A DNA stretch of 64,000 bases from Struthidea cinerea (taxonomy: Eukaryota > Chordata > Aves > Passeriformes > Corcoracidae): contig VZTI01002788.1 in the NCBI GenBank assembly GCA_013397865.1, forward strand, positions 264,539-328,538, given 5' to 3'. The notes below the pieces were generated by a model. That model had not been told where the DNA came from, ran no database searches, and saw only the letters and a list, made by a program, of their open reading frames with translations. Both the position numbers and the translations under genes were made by a program. Positions 23,201 to 35,451 of this stretch are shown here, one piece after another. Each line of letters starts with the position of its first letter. Position 1 is the stretch's first letter.

Positions 23201-25288
23201 AAGCAAAATATCCCCTAAGTTAATACTGGCTTGTAAACTGCGTTTTCTGCAGGGGAAAAAAAAAACAAAAAACCAAACCTGCATTTGGAATGAAGCTAAT
23301 TAAAGAAATATATACTACTGGGAAGGACTTGCTGCTACAGTTAAGGAAATGTGACTATTTGGTAATGGAGCAGGGAAGAGAAAAGCTGTTTCTCATGTAC
23401 TAAAAACATTCAAAGTCTTGTGCACATTTGGTCTCATCCAAATGTAATTTGAGAAGCTCACTTTTATCTAGTTTGCGCTCTGATGATAACAGCTTTAATT
23501 TATACAATCAGAGACATTGCTGAGTGACTTTGCCTTCCCCTACATCAAAGGTAATTATTATTTTTATAGTTCAATTAGCAAATATTACGTTTTTGTTTTC
23601 CTTGCAAAGATGGCACCACATAATTTAGCAATAACATACATATCCTTGATGCCCTCTCAGGGACATGATGTTATTATAATAGACTCTTCTGGACCTATTG
23701 ATTCCTGGGAGCAAGTTTCCTTCCAATTTGCACCTTTCAACCCTTTTCTTTAAACCAACACTAATAGGGCAATTTGCCAGTAGTAGATCATAGTCTGCAC
23801 TTTTTAAAAAAGAAATCTATACAACGTTTTGCTCCGGAACAGTGCTTTTATTACCTTTTTTATCTTAATGACCAGAAAGAGAAAAAATAGATCTGTTTCT
23901 TTGTATATAGATCCAAAGAAGAGATGGTTTTCCTGTACTGTAATTATTATTTTTTTCTGAGATTTCCAAAACTGTTCATGTCCTGTCCTCAGATGAAATC
24001 AGCAACTCCTCCCCAAAAGGCTCACCAAAGCAGAAAAAGAAGGAATGTTGCACTAGGCCAGCTTTAAGGAGATTTATCCAGTGATTTTAAGACAGAAATC
24101 AGATTTATTTACAGATGCTAGACATTGGGTCACTCACTTCTCAAGTGATCTTTCTAGTCACTCATGCATGTGAACATCTATCAGTCACTCAGCCCTCTAT
24201 GTGATGACACAGTTTCCTAAGATGGAATAGTCTAATTTTGTCTTACGCGTTCTTAGGGATCAGTACAGGATGCTTTGTTGCTCTGTCGTCCCTGAAGAGT
24301 TAGATGTAAGAGAGAGGCAATGGTAGAGGTCAGTCAAATCTTGGTTGGGCTGAATGTACCTCTCAAGAAATAGCACCTCTCTCCTCTGATTGCAGACTAG
24401 GCTAACTGGATTGAAACCATGAAAATGACCCTTACAGCAAAGAATAAAATAGCTGGTAACCTTACCTTGGTTATTAGAATAATCATCTGCAGCATGAATG
24501 TTTGATTCCCTTGATCTGATTCAATCAGGAACGGGTTTTTACTTTATCTTTCATAATATAATACCCAAACTATTTTGTTATGAAGTGGCATCTTTTCCAG
24601 AATTTGAGCTTTGCCCATAAATCCCACTGAGGACTTGAAAAGTTTGTCATAATGAAGGTTTAGTCGAAATAAATATGTCTCTGTGGGAAATTTATGACTC
24701 TAACAAAACATTTTCTCATTAAAGAATCTGTTTTCAACTGGGGCAGGGAAGGGAGACAACACCAAGCTAAAAGTCCAAAGCAGTTTCTTAGGAGGATATT
24801 CTCTGTTCTGCAAGAACTGATCGTAATTTATGGTTGCTTTAGGTACTCTGTATAGTACTTTGTATTTTCCAGGCTCCTGAAATGGTGGGGAATCCTGAGC
24901 AATGTTGACAGGCTGCTTCCTGAGGGTCACAGAGACTAATCCTTCATATTTTTCCTAACACCACTTCAGGCAAAGTGTGTGTTATGCTTCCCTTCGTCAC
25001 GGCATTAGAAAGATATACTGGTGTTATCTGAAAGGCCCCCATCACCTCGATTCTGCCTTAACCTTTAGGCTCTGGCTAAACATGCTTAAGTAAGTCTTTG
25101 TCACATTCCACTAGAGCATGTTTGCATTGATTATGCACAATTATATCCTTGCATCATGGCAATTCACCTGTGCACACTAGCCCCTACCAGAGTGATTTAT
25201 TACCAGCTAAATTGTTGCTAGCAGAAACCTGTTTATCACTGTCACACGTGCAAGCAGCAGATATGAGTATCTGTATGATCACCCTGCG

Positions 25289-25321
25289 TGTGTGTGTATG
25301 TGTGCATGTGTGTGCATGTGA
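25289..25321. repeat. Imperfect (TG)n microsatellite
   Basis: Alternating TG/TA/CA units (tgtgtgtgtatgtgtgcatg and onward), an alternating purine-pyrimidine tract. Confidence 0.9.
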
Positions 25322-25899
25322 AGGGGGTGGATGAAGGCATGCAAACTCATGGACATTTCTGATTAACCCTGTCAAACCCACTCCCTGTTCCCTAACACCC
25401 ATCATTGCTGTCCAGTTTCATGCCATTTCTAGCATAAATATCAGTGGTTATAGAAATCTCTGTTGATCCTGATGTGACTTTATTGATCCCTTTCAACCTT
25501 CATCCATATAATGTCATTGAAGAGGTTCTTAAGGAAACAAGAACATTAATCAGCAAGCCAGTTAATTAAAGACATTGGAAACCTTCAGAAATGATGGAAG
25601 AACCCTGGAAAATAGGGATATTTTGACTTTCAGGAAACATGCTTCCTCTAGGTTCTGCTGGCACTTCCCTCTTTCAGATTTTAATGGGATTGGACAACTC
25701 GGAGTATTGTTTAATTCCCTAGAGAAAAGGATCCTTTACTGTTATGGGTCTGTTATTGCTCTTTCATTAGCAAACAAAAGGGTGAAAAATGACATAGCAA
25801 TGATTGGTTTCATATCAAATATTAAACAAAGATATTACATAAAACATTAAAGATATTGTTGCCTTAACATTTAATGAGACAGATCTTCCACTGAAATTT
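25322..25899. other. Single-copy stretch, no gene seen
   Basis: A 91-codon plus frame at 25575-25850 (starting METFRNDGRT) shows no domain. Nothing else is recognised. Confidence 0.4.
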
Positions 25900-25962
25900 A
25901 GAATCATAGAATCATAGGATGGTTTGGGTTGGAAGGGATCTAAAAAATCATCCAATTCCTGA
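25900..25962 (-). mobile_element. CR1 LINE, 3'-end-only fragment
   Basis: About 62 bases of near-consensus CR1 3' terminus in antisense: agaatcatagaatcatagga then tggtttgggttggaagggat and a short remnant. The element is cut off almost at once, so only the 3'-UTR terminus was retained. It looks better preserved than the ORF2 fragments at 20.8 and 37.2 kb. Confidence 0.9.
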
Positions 25963-27876
25963 ACTAAAACAAACTAGAGAGAACAGGAGCCTGGATGTGC
26001 TGTCCCCTACCTTCACTTTCTTTTGCTTCACCAGCAAACTACCTCTCACATAAAATCTTGTCCTTAGGTTTACCTAGCTGTTTCACTTTCTGATGTGATC
26101 CGAGTTTGTGAGTGAACCTCAGTTGAACTGGTTGTCTCAGACCAGGTAGCACAACACCAAAATCAGATGTCACACAGCTGGTACAACCTGATACCTCGCT
26201 GGCAGTCCCAGCTGAGTGGCGGAGGATCTGCCCTCCTAATCTGAGAAATAATCCCTGAACTGCTTTGCTACTTGGTAATGGAGTGTGTATCTATGTGGTG
26301 AAGGACCCCTTCAGGGCGGGGTTTGAGGCTGTTGCTTTGACCTGTAGTCTTTCAGTGACTAAAACCAAACACGCCTTTTGTGTTGAACAAAGTAATGACC
26401 AGGATCTAGATTCAGACATTCTTGAAATCTGTGAGCAGTCTGGATCAATTTGATCTGGATCTATTTGATAAGTGTGTCCCCATAGCACACTTGGCAACGG
26501 CTTGAAGTACATAAATACATTTAATGTATATCCAAGGCAGTTCAGCCAAGTGGCGTAGTCCTCTAGTCCTCTAGTCCTAATCCTCTGCTGCCAGAGTGAA
26601 ATGCAGAGATTTATTTATTCCAAGTCTGAAATGAATGCATCACATCATTTTGTTCCAAAAGTAATTGACTTTTAACTGGTTTTAATGCACAGACTGACTA
26701 ACTATGCTGCCAAATTCTTATAGCTCCAGAACTGATGAAGTTTTTTCGAAAAACTAACACTGAGTTTTATGAGATTTGGCAAAGTTATCCACCATCCAAG
26801 TGAGAAGATCAATATTTCATAGATAGCTTGATACTGTTCCACATAATTTTAAAGGCAGTTTATGGGTGTTTTTTTTTGTTGGTGGGAATGTTTTTGTTAG
26901 TAGTTGGGAGGTGTGGGGGGTGTTGGTTTTTGTTTTGGTTTGATTTTTGTGTTGGTTTTTTTCTGAGTGCTCTAAAACTCATGATTTGTGAGCTGGACAC
27001 TTTTTTTCAATTGTCCATATATGCATCTTATAGAACCTTACAGGAACTTTATTTCTGGAAATTCTTTTAAAAAGTAACTTCTTTGCCAATGGGCAGAAAA
27101 GAAAAATTCCCAAGCTTGCTGTCTAGCAGTGTAGGAAGAAAGGTATTTGAAACCATCCAAAAGTAGATTCTACTTGGCTACAGTTAGGTATCTTTGTTGG
27201 ACAGAGAGGATCTTTTCCTGCAGGGCTTCAAAGAAACATGCAACATCTGAAAATTAGGCAATCTTAGATACCTAACTTATGCAGATTAGGTTCCATTACA
27301 GATCACTACAGACAGATAACTTGCTTTTATTTGATTCTCAAAGGAAGTAATTCTCACAACTTTAATCTTTTTGTCTAAAGAACCTATTTGGAATTTACTT
27401 TGTTCTTGGCATAAAGGAGATCAGATTGGCCAGCCTTTCAGCTGTGTTTGCAATAGCCATGTTTTTACTTAAGAATTAATATTGACTGACTAAGGACAGA
27501 TGATTTATTGTGTAATTCTGTAATTATTTCTTTTTTCTGCATTGGGTAATTTGTGCTACAGAATTAGAAAGATGCTGCATTAGCAGCTAATGGGTTTTTG
27601 TGTTAACAAAAAATATTTTGTTATAAAAAGAATTCAGAAACCCTCAAAGAAGGAAATAGGCATCTTCTATGCTGCAGAGAGGGATATATCACAATAAAAA
27701 AAGCTCTGAAAATGTCTTTGAAAAGGTTTTTTTTTTTAAATCTTTGTCTAAATGAATTACGCAACCTTATTGAACTTTGATAGAAAATAGAATATTTCTT
27801 GGGTAATATTCCAATCTGGATTCAAAGACTTAAAAATTTCTGTGTTATAGATTTCTCTGCTTGTCCTATTTTTTGG
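25963..27876. other. Single-copy stretch, no gene seen
   Basis: The part at 26000-26500 is somewhat GC-richer, with 62- and 73-codon overlapping frames and no domain. An 8-base unit (tagtcctc) repeats nearly three times near 26556-26580. A C-free G/T-rich tract sits at 26857-26962. Confidence 0.4.
26857..26962 (+). repeat. C-free G/T-rich tract
   Basis: 106 consecutive plus-strand bases contain no C and only a handful of A. It is a strongly strand-asymmetric G/T tract with several short G runs (one of six G near 26926). It reads as a meaningless Phe/Val/Gly-rich frame. Confidence 0.9.
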
Positions 27877-28010
27877 AGAATCACAGATTCATTAAGATTG
27901 GAAAAGGTCTCCAAGTCCAACCTTTGACTGAACACCGCCACACTCACTAAACCCCGTTATCTAGACCCCATTAGAGACTCTGCCATTGAGTCCAGTCCTG
28001 AAGATACAAT
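27877..28010 (-). mobile_element. CR1 LINE, short 3' fragment
   Basis: On the plus strand: agaatcacagattcattaag, gattggaaaaggtctccaag, then tccaacctttgactgaacac and cactcactaaaccc. This is the reversed 3' end of the CR1 type whose sense end reads gaggtctttTCCAAcctaaatgattctgtg, the same type as the sense copy at 56001-56730. It is truncated near 28010. Confidence 0.85.
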
Positions 28011-29931
28011 ATGGTCTACACTATCCTCACAGAAGCTCCTGAACAGCAAGTTCATTGAGGGATCAGTTTTCAGTGTAAGCTCTATAGTTCATTTACGAAC
28101 ATCTAGTGTCATAACTCCAAACTAGTTGCAACATCAGTACGGGGCCTTTCGAAAACTTGCTTGTCCTGGAGTATGAGGGGAACATCTGAAATGTCACTAG
28201 CCATGCAGAGTGTTTGAACTAAACCCTCATGACTAAATGGCCAGTAACAGCACTGAGAGCTTGAATGCCTTTGTAACACAGATTTGAATATGGTACTGAA
28301 TTAAACAGGGTGACTTACTCAAGTTTTCTCATTGTCTTTCAGGCCATGCTGTGGGCTGAAAACTGCCATTTTCTCGATTTCTTTTTTAAGATAAGTTGAA
28401 TATTTCTAGCCAGGGCTGTAGTCTAAATTGTTATCTTCATGATAACCCTTGATATGTAAACAGTAATTCAGTGAGAAACTAAACTCTCTCTTCTGGGATG
28501 ATTTTTTGCAGTGCATAGCTCATTTTCTGGTTCTATTTCATTCTTGCAGAATGAGGACCATATTAGACGACAAATACTAAATAAAATGAAATAATACTAA
28601 ATGATAATTTTATTAGCCTATAGCTTGCAATAATTTCCTGGCACAGAAGATATTGAACATATTTAATTAGAAAAAGTAGATGTAAACTTTTCTGGGAGGG
28701 GATGCATGAGGTTTCTTTCTAATTTTTGGTACATCTTTAATTTTGTCTTTGTTTTGTCTTGCAGTAAGGGTATCCATGTAAGTTCCTTCCTATATCACAG
28801 GAATGGCAGCCAGTAAGATGCCAGTAAAGGTTTCAACAGTTAAGTGATTAAATTAAAGTTCTTTAATTTAAAGTGTTATTATCTAGACTCAGGATAGAGA
28901 GAGAATGGGCTCTGTTGATGCAGTGTGGATGTGGAGTTTTATAGCATCAGTGTATAGAGGGAGTGATATAAGGAGGCCATTACTTACTTTGGGAAGGACA
29001 ATCTTTTGCCAGTAATAGCTGTTACTCAGGAAACAGACACCACCTGCCTTGAATCTGTGATAAAAAATTTGTTGGTCTCCAGCTCTTAGAGGTAGTGGAC
29101 TGTAAAATATCAGTAAATCAGATTATTAACATTCTAACTAGAGATATTTAAGAATTTGTCTGAAGATGGCAAGGTGTCTAGAAAATGTGAGGAAGAGTTA
29201 AGCACTAAATAACAGAAGATTAACTCAAAATAGAATAAACTGAAGATAACATTTGCCATCAGGAATCTGGAATAGAAGGAAAAGACCATATTTGATTCCC
29301 TTAGCCACAATTTATGAGGCATCCTACCAAATAATTATAAAAAGCAGTGTGAGAAAAAAAAAAAAAATCAGCCAAGGTAAATGTAATTTGAATATTTTCC
29401 TGCATTTCTGCAGGGTTGTTCTACTTTCTAATTATCTTTAGAGAAACATTTTCATTACTTGAACAGAGCTGATTATCGACCTGCTCCAAAGTCAATCAAA
29501 AGTCAACAGAAAGATAGAGTGACATTTTTCTCTGTCCAGCAAGACTAGAAAAACTGATCTCTTTTCATATGTTGATTATACTACCTGAGCATTCTTCATG
29601 CATTAATTGATTTACCTTGCAAAAAGCTTAGATCCCCCTGGGTAGAAAGCTAAACACCACATTAACTTGTTCAAAATATGACAAAAACCAAAAAAACACC
29701 TTTGGCAGAGCAAATCCAGCTGGAGTTTACCTCCAGTTTTACAAGAGTTTGCCTTCTTATTTTTTTCTCACTTTGACCTAGTTGAAGGAAACATGCTTGT
29801 GTTGTAGTTGGAGAACACATCCAGTTATTGCACCTCATCTGACAAACCATTAATCCCTTGAAAACCAATTGTTTTGTGAACATCTGCACATATTCTGAGT
29901 TTTAGGCACATGTGGGCACAGTTTTCAGTGG
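28011..29931. other. AT-rich single-copy stretch, no gene seen
   Basis: Frames are 72 codons or fewer with no domain. A 13-base A run lies near 29355. Nothing else is recognised. Confidence 0.45.
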
Positions 29932-30718
29932 TGTCCTGGGTAGAGCAAAAGCGGGGAGGTGTTTTTAGTGCTGTTCATTAAATACCATACTGTCACAGCC
30001 ATGTGTGTAGTGGGCGAATTTTCCAGCAGGGTCAGCTGACATTGGAAGTGGAACCTTTTGTTTTACCCTGTTTGTGGAAGAGAGAGTAACCCTTTAAAAT
30101 CAGGGAATGGAAATGCAGGGGTGTTCTTTAATCTCTGCAGCTCCCAAGGGAGGTACCCGACTCACATCCCAGGAATTTGCACTTCACAATAGGGAGCTGT
30201 CATCTGAGGTCATCATAGCCTGGGAAGGTGGTTTTTGTTTAGCAATCCCAAACCAGGGAGAGCCTGTGGTACCACCACCAGACACTGATTGGGACCCCTT
30301 GCCCTTTTTGCCAGCCACCAGGGCATTGTCTGCAACTTTCAGTGGCCACTGCCGCACAGATCCACACTGGCACCTCAGCAGAGTGAATCCTTTCAGACAA
30401 AATAGCCTCCCTCAAAATAGCTTTGTTTTGCCCAGTTCCCCACTGTATTTTCTGTCTGGAAAAGAGCATTAAGCCACAGAGGTTTGTTTGCCACAGTCCT
30501 TTCTTTGTTCTCCTGGGCCACAAGGAACTGCCTGTGAGTGGTGGTCACTTGGCCTTAGTTCCAGGGTGGCACCTTTCTTCTGTTGTTCAAACCACTGCCC
30601 CTTTTGTAAAATATTCTTTTTATTGTTTTGTTTATTGCTTTTTTTTTAGTCAAATTGTAGCTCTAATGTTTTTTGAACCTCTCATACTTTCCTTTTTTTT
30701 TCTTTTTTCCCCTCCACA
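29932..30718. repeat. Unidentified GC-richer block, LTR-like ends
   Basis: A block of about 790 bases, compositionally distinct from its AT-rich flanks, begins TGTCCTGGGTAGAG and ends CCTCCACA, so it has TGT...ACA termini as LTRs do on either strand. The interior holds frames on both strands (30107-30472 plus, 121 codons; 30239-30523 minus, 94 codons) without recognisable domains. The right third turns T-rich and ends in a polypyrimidine-AG (30689-30719) that also looks like a splice acceptor. I could not find a convincing target-site duplication. It may be a solo LTR of another family, a decayed gene piece or unique DNA. Confidence 0.3.
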
Positions 30719-31411
30719 GTCTTAACCTTTTCCTCACTGTAAAACCAATACAAGTGGTTTCTCAAAGTAGTTTACAATGATTAAAGAATTAATATTGATG
30801 TATAGTTTTTAAGCTGAATAATGTCAATACATATCTAGTGAAAGAGAAGCGTGCAGAAATGGTGTGTCTAACATAACACAGACAATTTTGGAGAAGACAA
30901 AACCCAAAATATCTATCTGTCTCTCAAGTTTCATACTTTATTATTGTGGTAGGGAGTAGCCACATTCTAGATTACTTACCCAGGAGAAGACAGAGCGGGA
31001 ATGGAGGCTTCTTAATTTGAAAAGAGATAATTCATTGTGTATTTAATTTGTCAAAAAAATACAGATATTGGTTGCTTCATTTCAGCATTTTTACTTCTTT
31101 ATTCAAACTAGAGGTACACAGTTTAAAAGAAAACATGCTCTTTTATTTACTTGTGAATGGCAATAACCCGAATGAGAAATAACCTGACAAATGTCAGACT
31201 AAAGAACAATGTGACATTTCTGAAGTCAATATTATAATACAAAGGCATGAATCAGAGATCGTTAGGCTAGAGAATTCCTCAGATTGTTGTTCCAGTCATG
31301 ACTGGACACTCTTCATAGTTATCAGATTGTTTTATGGTTCCTAGAAATAATATTCCAGGGAAGGTCATGAACTTACAATTAATTCTACTTCAACAAAAAA
31401 GTAATATCTCT
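30719..31411. other. AT-rich single-copy stretch, no gene seen
   Basis: No frame or repeat of note before the microsatellite. Confidence 0.4.
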
Positions 31412-31536
31412 TCCTTTCTTTCCCTTCCTTCCTTCCTTCCTTCCTTCCTTCCTTCCTTCCTTCCTTCCTTCCTTCCTTCCTTCCTTCCCTTACACTTGCT
31501 CATTNCTTCCTTCCTTCCTTCCTTCCTTCCTTCCCT
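31412..31536. repeat. (TTCC)n tetranucleotide microsatellite with an N
   Basis: About 17 TTCC units run to about 31488, then a short break (cttacacttgctcatt), one unresolved base at 31505, and about seven more units to 31536. The interruption and the N suggest an uncertain assembly join; the true length is unknown. Confidence 0.97.
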
Positions 31537-31736
31537 GGACCACTTTAGTTCCCTGAAACTTACCTAAAAAATTGCAAAGCATCCTTCCTATTGACATGTT
31601 ATAACTAAGTAATTTCTGAAGCGGTATGAGTTCTTGGCTGGAAAAGCAGATCACTAGCAAGTTGCCTTCCAAACTGTATTTTTTTAAAAAACCTGGCTTA
31701 AAATTTGTCCAAACTGCTTCCTATTACATATTTATT
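31537..31736. other. Spacer between microsatellite and LTR
   Basis: Two hundred bases of unique AT-rich sequence. No feature seen. Confidence 0.4.
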
Positions 31737-31865
31737 TGTACCATGGTTTCACCCTATCCAACCATCAAGACCCACAGAGCCACTTGTTCACTCCCCCACC
31801 AGCAGAATACAGGAGAGAATCAGAAAGGTAAAAGATGGAAAACTCATGGTTTAAGATAAAATAAG

Positions 31866-31871
31866 TTTATT
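31866..31871 (-). promoter_or_regulatory. LTR polyadenylation signal
   Basis: AATAAA on the minus strand (tttatt on plus) at the expected U3/R-side position of the solo LTR. It could terminate minus-strand transcripts. Confidence 0.7.
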
Positions 31872-32046
31872 AGGGAAAGCAAAAAGCACAACCACAAGCA
31901 AGGCAAGACAAGAAATTTATTCACTCTTCCCATGGACAGGCAGGTGTTCAGCCATCTCCAGGAGAGCAGGGCCCCGTTATAAATAATGGTTTCTTGGAAG
32001 AGAAACTTCACCACTTCCAATGTTCCTTCTTCCTCCCTCTTCCTCA

Positions 32047-32070
32047 CTTTAAGTACTGAACATGATGTCA
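32047..32070 (-). promoter_or_regulatory. LTR promoter remnant (CRE-like plus TATA-like)
   Basis: On the minus strand tgacatcatg lies just upstream of agtacttaaag, the positions where other copies of this LTR, as I recall them, have a CRE (tgacgtca) and a TATATAA box. Both are mutated here, so promoter strength is probably reduced. Confidence 0.5.
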
Positions 32071-32328
32071 CATGGTCTGGAGCATTACTTTGATCATTTG
32101 GGGTCACCTGTCCTGGCTGTGTCTCCTCCCAGCCTCCCAAGCACCCCCAGCCCCTCCTCAGCCTGAGAGTACAAAAAGCAGAAAAGGCCTTGGCTCTGTG
32201 CAAGCCCTGGTCAAAGATGACAAAAACATCTCTGTGTTATCAACACATTGTTCAGCACAAATCCAAAACACTGCCTCGTACCAGCCACTGGGAAGAAAAT
32301 TATCTCTACCCCAGGCAACACTAGAACA

Positions 32329-35300
32329 ATTCAATAAGGGCAGGAAAGGAGTTTCACTGCAGTTCAAAAGTCTCATGGCTGCCAAATCAGAAATAAAAGA
32401 TTTTTCAGTAGTAAATCCAGCTGGGTAAATATTCAGCTGAGCAGTCTCCAGTTGAGGACAGCATACATTTGGGTGATGGTTTATTACACCTATGTAGTAG
32501 TTATTAAGTTGAATACAAGAGTAATTCACTGAATCTTACTGAAGATGTTGAAGTAGGCTTCTTGAAAGGAAGTTCAAAGGCAGAAAAAAGTACAGAGAGA
32601 ATAGCCATAATGATGGCAAGACTAAAACTAATAACATATTAAAAAAGTGGAGTAGTGTGCTAACTTGCTAAGATTCTGCTAGGATAAGAGTTTGAATACT
32701 GAGTGAAAGTATATATCAATTCTTGTCAGCTCTTCTCTTCCCCTTGCTTAATTTTAAGGGAGCTAACCTAGCAAAGTTTTGACATGGAAAAAAGTGTTCC
32801 TGTGGCCTCTGTTTGTCCTTAGAAATGTTTAGTGTTGCAAGACCTGTCCTTTCTTCCCTTTCTTCTTTGTTTGTTTAAGAGTGTTTCATTGGATTTCTTG
32901 CATATCATGTCGCTTGGGTTTACAAAATATTGGCAAAGCTTTATAATAAGTAGCAAATCATTATTACGTGCTTTGGTGTTCATTGTAATACAATTAATCA
33001 TCATAAATTTGCTTTGGTATATTCAAATGGATGAAACAGCTAATTTCAAAGACAGATCAGTTCAGAAAACCATCCTATTTATTATTGTACTCTCACCTTT
33101 AAGGGCAAAGAAAATGTTTTGTGCACAAGGTACATTGAGTAGGCATTATTAGATACATGATGGACAGGATGGAATAACTAATCAGTCTAGCATTCAGTTT
33201 CGTATTATTGATAATTTATTTACCAGGAAAGAGTAAGTAATGAGACCATTTAAGTTGCTTACACTAGAGCTATACGAACCTTTCTAGAAAAATGGAAGGG
33301 AAAGGTATGTTTGGCATTCCAATCAGACTTGGTTTAATGGCCTACTACAAGGCTTCATTTATTTTTTTTATTTGTTTGCTACTTGTGCAGAAGTCTCATG
33401 GGAAATTGAGTGGAGAATAAAAAGCAAGGTCTCACTGCCAGCTCTGTACCACCTTCAGAGAGAAAAGGTATGGCAGCTGCTCCTCTACATGAAAGGGTTA
33501 CACATATAGGGTTTTGGCTTATGTCACATTATGAGATCTGTCAAGACATGCAGAAAACCCAGATGGATTCTATGACTTCAGTAATTTTCATACAGAGATT
33601 AGGCTTTTAACCACAGATTTCAGAAGAAATAATTTCTCCATGATCTTATAAAAAAAATGGTTGTGGACAAAGATGTTTTATTTACCTAAAATAATTTGTT
33701 TTATAAAATATCTCATTTTTGCACATAAACAAAACCCACAGAGGGATTTGGAAGGAATCCTTGTTGTCTTTCTGTAAGGCCTAATCTGAAGATGGGAACC
33801 TCAATTTGCCCCTCTGGTTTTTCTGCGAAATTAATATTCATGTTAATCTTACTATTTCTTAAAAGTTCCTAAAGACTCTAGAGTCTGTCACTTCTAAGAT
33901 TTTTTTTTTTTTTTAAAGGTAGATAATCATGGTTTTACTGAAAAAAAACCAAGATCCTAGCCAAGCCCAAATCCCAGTTGTGGGGTTTGTTTGTTTGTAC
34001 ATTTGATTGCTGGTTTTTTTCATTTGATTGATGTGGGGGTTTATTAACGGGCTGGCTTTTGTAGTCACATATTTTTTATTTTGCCTACACGACTGAGTGG
34101 ACATTAGCAAGGCCTTTATATCTGTTCTGTTCCACATGTGTAGCGTAGCATGAGCAGCAGTTCTCAACTTATATAAATGTTGTAAGGTAATTACAGATTT
34201 TCAGACAGGGCGAGAACTGTGTAGTGATCCTTTGCTGTCCACTCAGCTAGTAGCCATGTAGCTACTCAGAAAAATAAAACCATTAAATTAAGAACTGAGG
34301 AGGCTACTCTCTTCTTCAAATATTTAAAAACAAGCAGCAAGCTTTCAGAGAGAGATCTGAGGCATGGAGGTGGAAAAGACACCATCAGTACTGACACCTT
34401 TTTATAAAACAAAGTAAAACAAACCAACCAATTAATCAATTAATCAGTCAAGACGTAACTCTGCAGAGAAGTGCTAAACTCAGGATTATTTCTCAAGGTT
34501 AGTCTCCCTCATGCCAATGATTTATCCCTGTCTGTAAAATAGACCTGAATCTCAATCTTCAACATTTGTGCATCCTTTTGACAGCCGATGATTTATGCAC
34601 ATTAAACTAAATGTTTAAGAACATGGCAATCACCATACAGGATCAGGATTCCAGGCATTAGTTGCAATACATGCTTTGCAAACTGAGGATCTATCTGCTT
34701 ATATTTAGGCAAATTCTGCACAGTTATGAAAATGGTCTTATTTGAAGCAGAGGAAAGCAGAGGAGAGGGTAAGAGCCCAGAAAGATTGGAAGGAGGAAAA
34801 AAAAAACTGAAAAAACCTTGCCGTTGGACTTTGATTAAATTCACTCACGATGATAGCATTTATGATGGTAACATATATTAGGTTGGCTAGAGACATTTAT
34901 TTACCCCACATATACTACCCAGGGAAGGGTAGTTTCTTTCAGATTTTGTGTGCTTTCATCAAAATTTTGCAGTTTAGATTTACAATAGTAGCAAAGAAAA
35001 ATAAAGAAAGTAAAAATAAATTTAAAAAAAAATAAAAAATCCCAAAAACAAACTTTGAATGAGACAAATGAAAGAGAGAAGATGAGTAACAGGATACACA
35101 TTATGTCTCAAATGATATTAGTTTGTGCAATCAGCCAAATAAGAGAGAAAGTGAAAGTTTGTAAGTGCAGTGGAAATTTCAATACTTCAATGTATGTTTT
35201 ACCCCAGACTGATTGATTTTTATCTCTGTGTCCTGTTGAGGCCACAGCAAGCACACCATAAGCAGGCTTAATACTGCGTAAATTTCACCATCTAAAAGGT

Positions 35301-35451
35301 ATTGCTCGTAAACTTGTAATTTGTTACACCTTTCATTGGGATGAACCCCAAAAAGATTATTCAGTACTTCCTAAAATATTTGTCCAAGAGAGGTGGACAA
35401 ATGGCCTCTGGAAGGGAAATCTTCCCATCCCTTTTCATTGACTTGAATGGC
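32329..35451. other. AT-rich single-copy stretch, no gene seen
   Basis: The longest frame is 32832-33152 plus (106 codons), with no domain. A 15-base T run lies at 33900-33914 and a G/T-rich run near 33975-34040. Nothing else is identified. Confidence 0.45.

Larger units (their letters stand above)
21166..25288. other. AT-rich single-copy stretch with small simple repeats
   Basis: No gene is seen in about 4.1 kb; frames are 78 codons or fewer. It contains T runs at 21537-21548, 21808-21823 and 22643-22659, an (AC)9 tract, and the inverted-repeat cluster at 23163-23200. Confidence 0.45.
31737..32328 (-). mobile_element. Solo LTR of an avian endogenous retrovirus
   Basis: A near-full-length LTR of about 592 bases on the minus strand. 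It starts with tgttctag at 32328 (degenerate TGTCCTGG) and ends in the region complementary to tgtaccatggtttcacccta (31737). Reading along the minus strand: a U3 region, a CRE-like tgacatcatg (32070-32061), a degenerate TATA-like box (agtacttaaag, 32057-32047), then AATAAA (31871-31866) followed by the characteristic terminal block. There is no internal retroviral sequence on either side, so it is a solo LTR, presumably left by LTR-LTR recombination. Clear 4-6 bp target-site duplications were not found. Frames at 32072-32529 are readings through it. Confidence 0.88.

Noticed and set aside
31334..31672. Leu-Pro-Ser repeat frames
   Set aside because: Translated TTCC microsatellite crossing an N.
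11838..32328. Two same-strand LTRs as the ends of one provirus
   Set aside because: They are 20 kb apart, one is truncated, and the DNA between has CR1s and unique sequence but no gag, pol or env remnant.
32072..32529. 118- and 123-codon opposing frames
   Set aside because: Mostly within the solo LTR; no coding support.
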